NCBI RefSeq assembly: GCF_030582395.1
Contig: NZ_CP104381.1
Span: forward strand, 620,001 to 684,000
Reading direction: 5' to 3'
From: Ralstonia pickettii
GTDB lineage: Bacteria; Pseudomonadota; Gammaproteobacteria; Burkholderiales; Burkholderiaceae
Length of the DNA stretch: 64,000 bases
In this document: in pieces, positions 62,491 to 64,000 of the stretch
Numbering within the stretch: the first letter of the stretch is position 1
How the letters are laid out: each line of letters opens with the position of its first letter
Position numbers and translations under genes: made by a program
Notes under the pieces: model-generated
What the model was told of the DNA's origin: nothing
Databases searched by the model: none
Seen by the model: only the letters and a program-made list of their open reading frames with translations

Positions 62491-62685
62491 ACAAAGGACG
62501 TGTGTGAGGTGTGCCCGGTGTACCCCCCAAGATCAACGCATGCAGGGTGCTCTTTGGGGCTCCAATTCGCATTGAGAGGGTTCACGGACGTTTCGACGCA
62601 GGCCGGTATCTCCGGTAGCGTTCGCGAGCACGTGTGGCGCTCCGCTCGCGTTCCACTGCGTTCGACGCCGTGAGGAAGCAAGGGA

Positions 62686-62707
62686 AAAGCCCGCCGAAGC
62701 GGGCTTT
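62686..62707. terminator. bidirectional-type terminator between lipoprotein and H-NS genes
   Basis: AAAGCCCGC-CGAA-GCGGGCTTT. It lies 19 bases past the H-NS stop on the minus strand, with A's and T's on both sides, so it can act for H-NS and less strongly for the plus strand. Confidence 0.8.
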
Positions 62708-62725
62708 GTCGAACGTCTTTGGGGA

Positions 62726-63013
62726 CTAGGCGATCAGGAAACGCTCATAGTTCTTGCCTGCGATCCACGTGGGTGCACGACCGCGACCCGTCCAAGTAGC
62801 GCCGGTCTTCGGGTCTTGGTATTTCGGCGCAACGGTGCGGCGAGCCTTCGCTTTGTTTTTGGACGACAGTCCAATGTCTTCTGCCGTCAGCCCGTAGTCG
62901 GCCACGATCTGTTTAACCTGAGCAATGACCTGCTCAAGCTCTTTGAGGCGGGCGCCCTCAAGCTGTTCTTCCAGCTTCTGCTTCTGAGCGAGTAGTTCTT
63001 TATAAGTAGCCAT
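62726..63013 (-). CDS. H-NS-family nucleoid protein
   Basis: A 95-residue xenogeneic silencer. N-terminal oligomerisation coiled coil (YKELLAQKQKLEEQLEGARLKELEQVIAQVKQIVADYGL), linker with KNKAKARR, and the DNA-binding end PKYQDPKTGATWTGRGRAPTWI, whose GRGRAP loop is the AT-hook-like minor-groove reader (Q/RGR motif). ATG ends at 63013; the frame upstream is not conserved. Found in accessory DNA, it may silence the AT-rich part of this region (40945-41055) or the element's own genes. Confidence 0.95.
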   Translation of the reverse strand: MATYKELLAQKQKLEEQLEGARLKELEQVIAQVKQIVADYGLTAEDIGLSSKNKAKARRTVAPKYQDPKTGATWTGRGRAPTWIAGKNYERFLIA

Positions 63014-63268
63014 GGTTTCCCTGGGGTTTGCGGTACTGCAACGCGCAGCATATGCCAATAATCGGCTCAAGGATACGGTTATATGGCTTCTTCCGGCGCT
63101 ATTTTTCTGATGGTTGGTAACGCAACCCGTGAAAAATCCCATCAGCGTGGTTGTTACTGGTCTGCTCGACTTCCCTGCGCGTGTGGGGTATTAAGTTCCG
63201 TATTTTTCATCCGTATAAGTTCCACACGTGTGATGTGAACGTGGTTGAAAAACCGTTGGAGGAATGAG

Positions 63269-64000
63269 TTGAGCGATTCAAGCGAAGGGGCTGTAAAGGG
63301 GCTTGGGGTATTTTCCACTCTTCAGGCTGCTACCGAGGTTCGATTTTTCCTGCTCTCATCGGCATTCGTGCTCTTGGTTGATAATGTATTTTTGAGCCTT
63401 CATCAGCCTGGGATATTTGAAATTGCCGGAAGCTATGATTTGATGGCAAAGTCAAATCTTGCTATTAAGATCATACTCATACTAGTGGGGTTTTCTTTCC
63501 TTACGTCAATAGCGTTGCCGTTGGTCGCGGCGTTTGTTGATGAGGTTTACATCGCCATGTTTGGGAGTGCCCAAGTTTCACTGGGCATGTATTTGAGGAG
63601 GTTGCTTGGTCGCGAGGACGATAGCTACAGGCGGCCGTTCAACAATGTGAGCCTCAATGAGCTTAGGGTAGAGGCTCATGCGACGAAGGAATCGTATTTC
63701 TTAGCCCTGTATGCAAGATATGAAGAGGAAATAAGTGATCATAGAGATAAGCTGACGAAGTTCGCTCTCTTTGCTTTCTATTGTTTATCCATGTTGTGCT
63801 GGAACTATTACTTGAGTTTTTCTCAGGGAAGTGCTATCTCTGTGGTGTTCGCGAGATACTTTGGATCGCCTTTGTACGTATGGGTGCCAATAGCTGGTTT
63901 GTTGTTCATGTTCCTCTATCGATTCTTTAGGACTGAGACTTACTACTGGGTCTATTGTCCATCTTTGTACGAGAAATTGACTGAGCAGAAGAATATGCGG
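63269..64000 (+). CDS. membrane protein, start of gene (cut by window edge)
   Basis: An open frame of 244 codons to the window end. Start TTG 63269 has a perfect GGAGGA at 63258-63263, five bases away; an ATG at 63264 is followed by a stop after one codon. There are four clear membrane segments: FFLLSSAFVLLVDNVFLSL, IIILVGFSFLTSIALPLVAAF-like residues near 75-95, FALFAFYCLSMLCWNYYLSF and YVWVPIAGLLFMFLYRFF, with a large polar part between the second and third (LRRLLGREDDSYRRPF). Codon use is more AT-rich than around it. No family recognised. It is divergent from H-NS. Confidence 0.75.
   Translation, partial: MSDSSEGAVKGLGVFSTLQAATEVRFFLLSSAFVLLVDNVFLSLHQPGIFEIAGSYDLMAKSNLAIKIILILVGFSFLTSIALPLVAAFVDEVYIAMFGSAQVSLGMYLRRLLGREDDSYRRPFNNVSLNELRVEAHATKESYFLALYARYEEEISDHRDKLTKFALFAFYCLSMLCWNYYLSFSQGSAISVVFARYFGSPLYVWVPIAGLLFMFLYRFFRTETYYWVYCPSLYEKLTEQKNMR

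Overview
The window is GC-rich DNA that looks like a Burkholderiaceae chromosome, most likely Ralstonia. This is inferred from protein style, the neighbourhood waaC-waaA next to an outer-membrane tolC / rhodanese / pcm block, and a short H-NS of the betaproteobacterial type. No rRNA or other species marker is present, so the genus is an inference.

Bases 1-21461 form one very long plus-strand cluster for an O-antigen-type surface polysaccharide. It begins inside rfbD and continues with rfbA and rfbC (dTDP-L-rhamnose), a rhamnosyltransferase-like GT2, a WecA-like initiating transferase and the ABC exporter Wzm/Wzt with a C-terminal glycan-binding domain. Next come a methyltransferase with a coiled-coil tail, a two-domain glycosyltransferase, and a GtrA / DPM1-like GT / large membrane protein set suited to periplasmic glycosylation. 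A kinase-like / HAD / nucleotidyltransferase trio, a large HAD-like protein and two more glycosyltransferases complete it. A decayed oxidoreductase fragment follows. A minus-strand operon (27848-21887) carries GT4, WbaP/WcaJ-type sugar-phosphate transferase, GT4, Wzx-like flippase and GT4. The region therefore holds two initiating transferases and two export routes.

Bases 28043-40172 look like conserved chromosome: phosphomannomutase, waaC, waaA, a META-domain lipoprotein, then on the minus strand tetR-pcm-rhodanese-tolC, then ykgJ-like, DUF1439 lipoprotein, uppP, an Old Yellow Enzyme, trmB and tRNA-Gly(CCC).

From about 40200 to the right end the DNA is accessory. It holds a decayed gene, an AT-rich gene-poor stretch, and a type I secretion locus. 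The secreted protein there has an HEGQH metalloprotease-like head and thirteen 40-residue repeats, but is cut by one in-frame TAA; ABC transporter, HlyD and TolC-like genes follow. Next is a block of envelope and regulatory genes with an XRE repressor and a perfect palindromic operator, ending in a SIR2 gene truncated exactly at a strong promoter. That promoter drives a highly structured leader with an intrinsic terminator and a competing antiterminator pairing, upstream of a 1055-residue primase/helicase replication protein of CyRepA1 type. Small cargo genes, an H-NS gene and the start of a membrane-protein gene running off the window close the region.

The most promising undescribed feature is the attenuator-like leader before the replication gene. 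Next are the interrupted repeat protein with its 12-bp intergenic hairpin, and the methyltransferase with a repeat-built coiled coil that may set glycan length.
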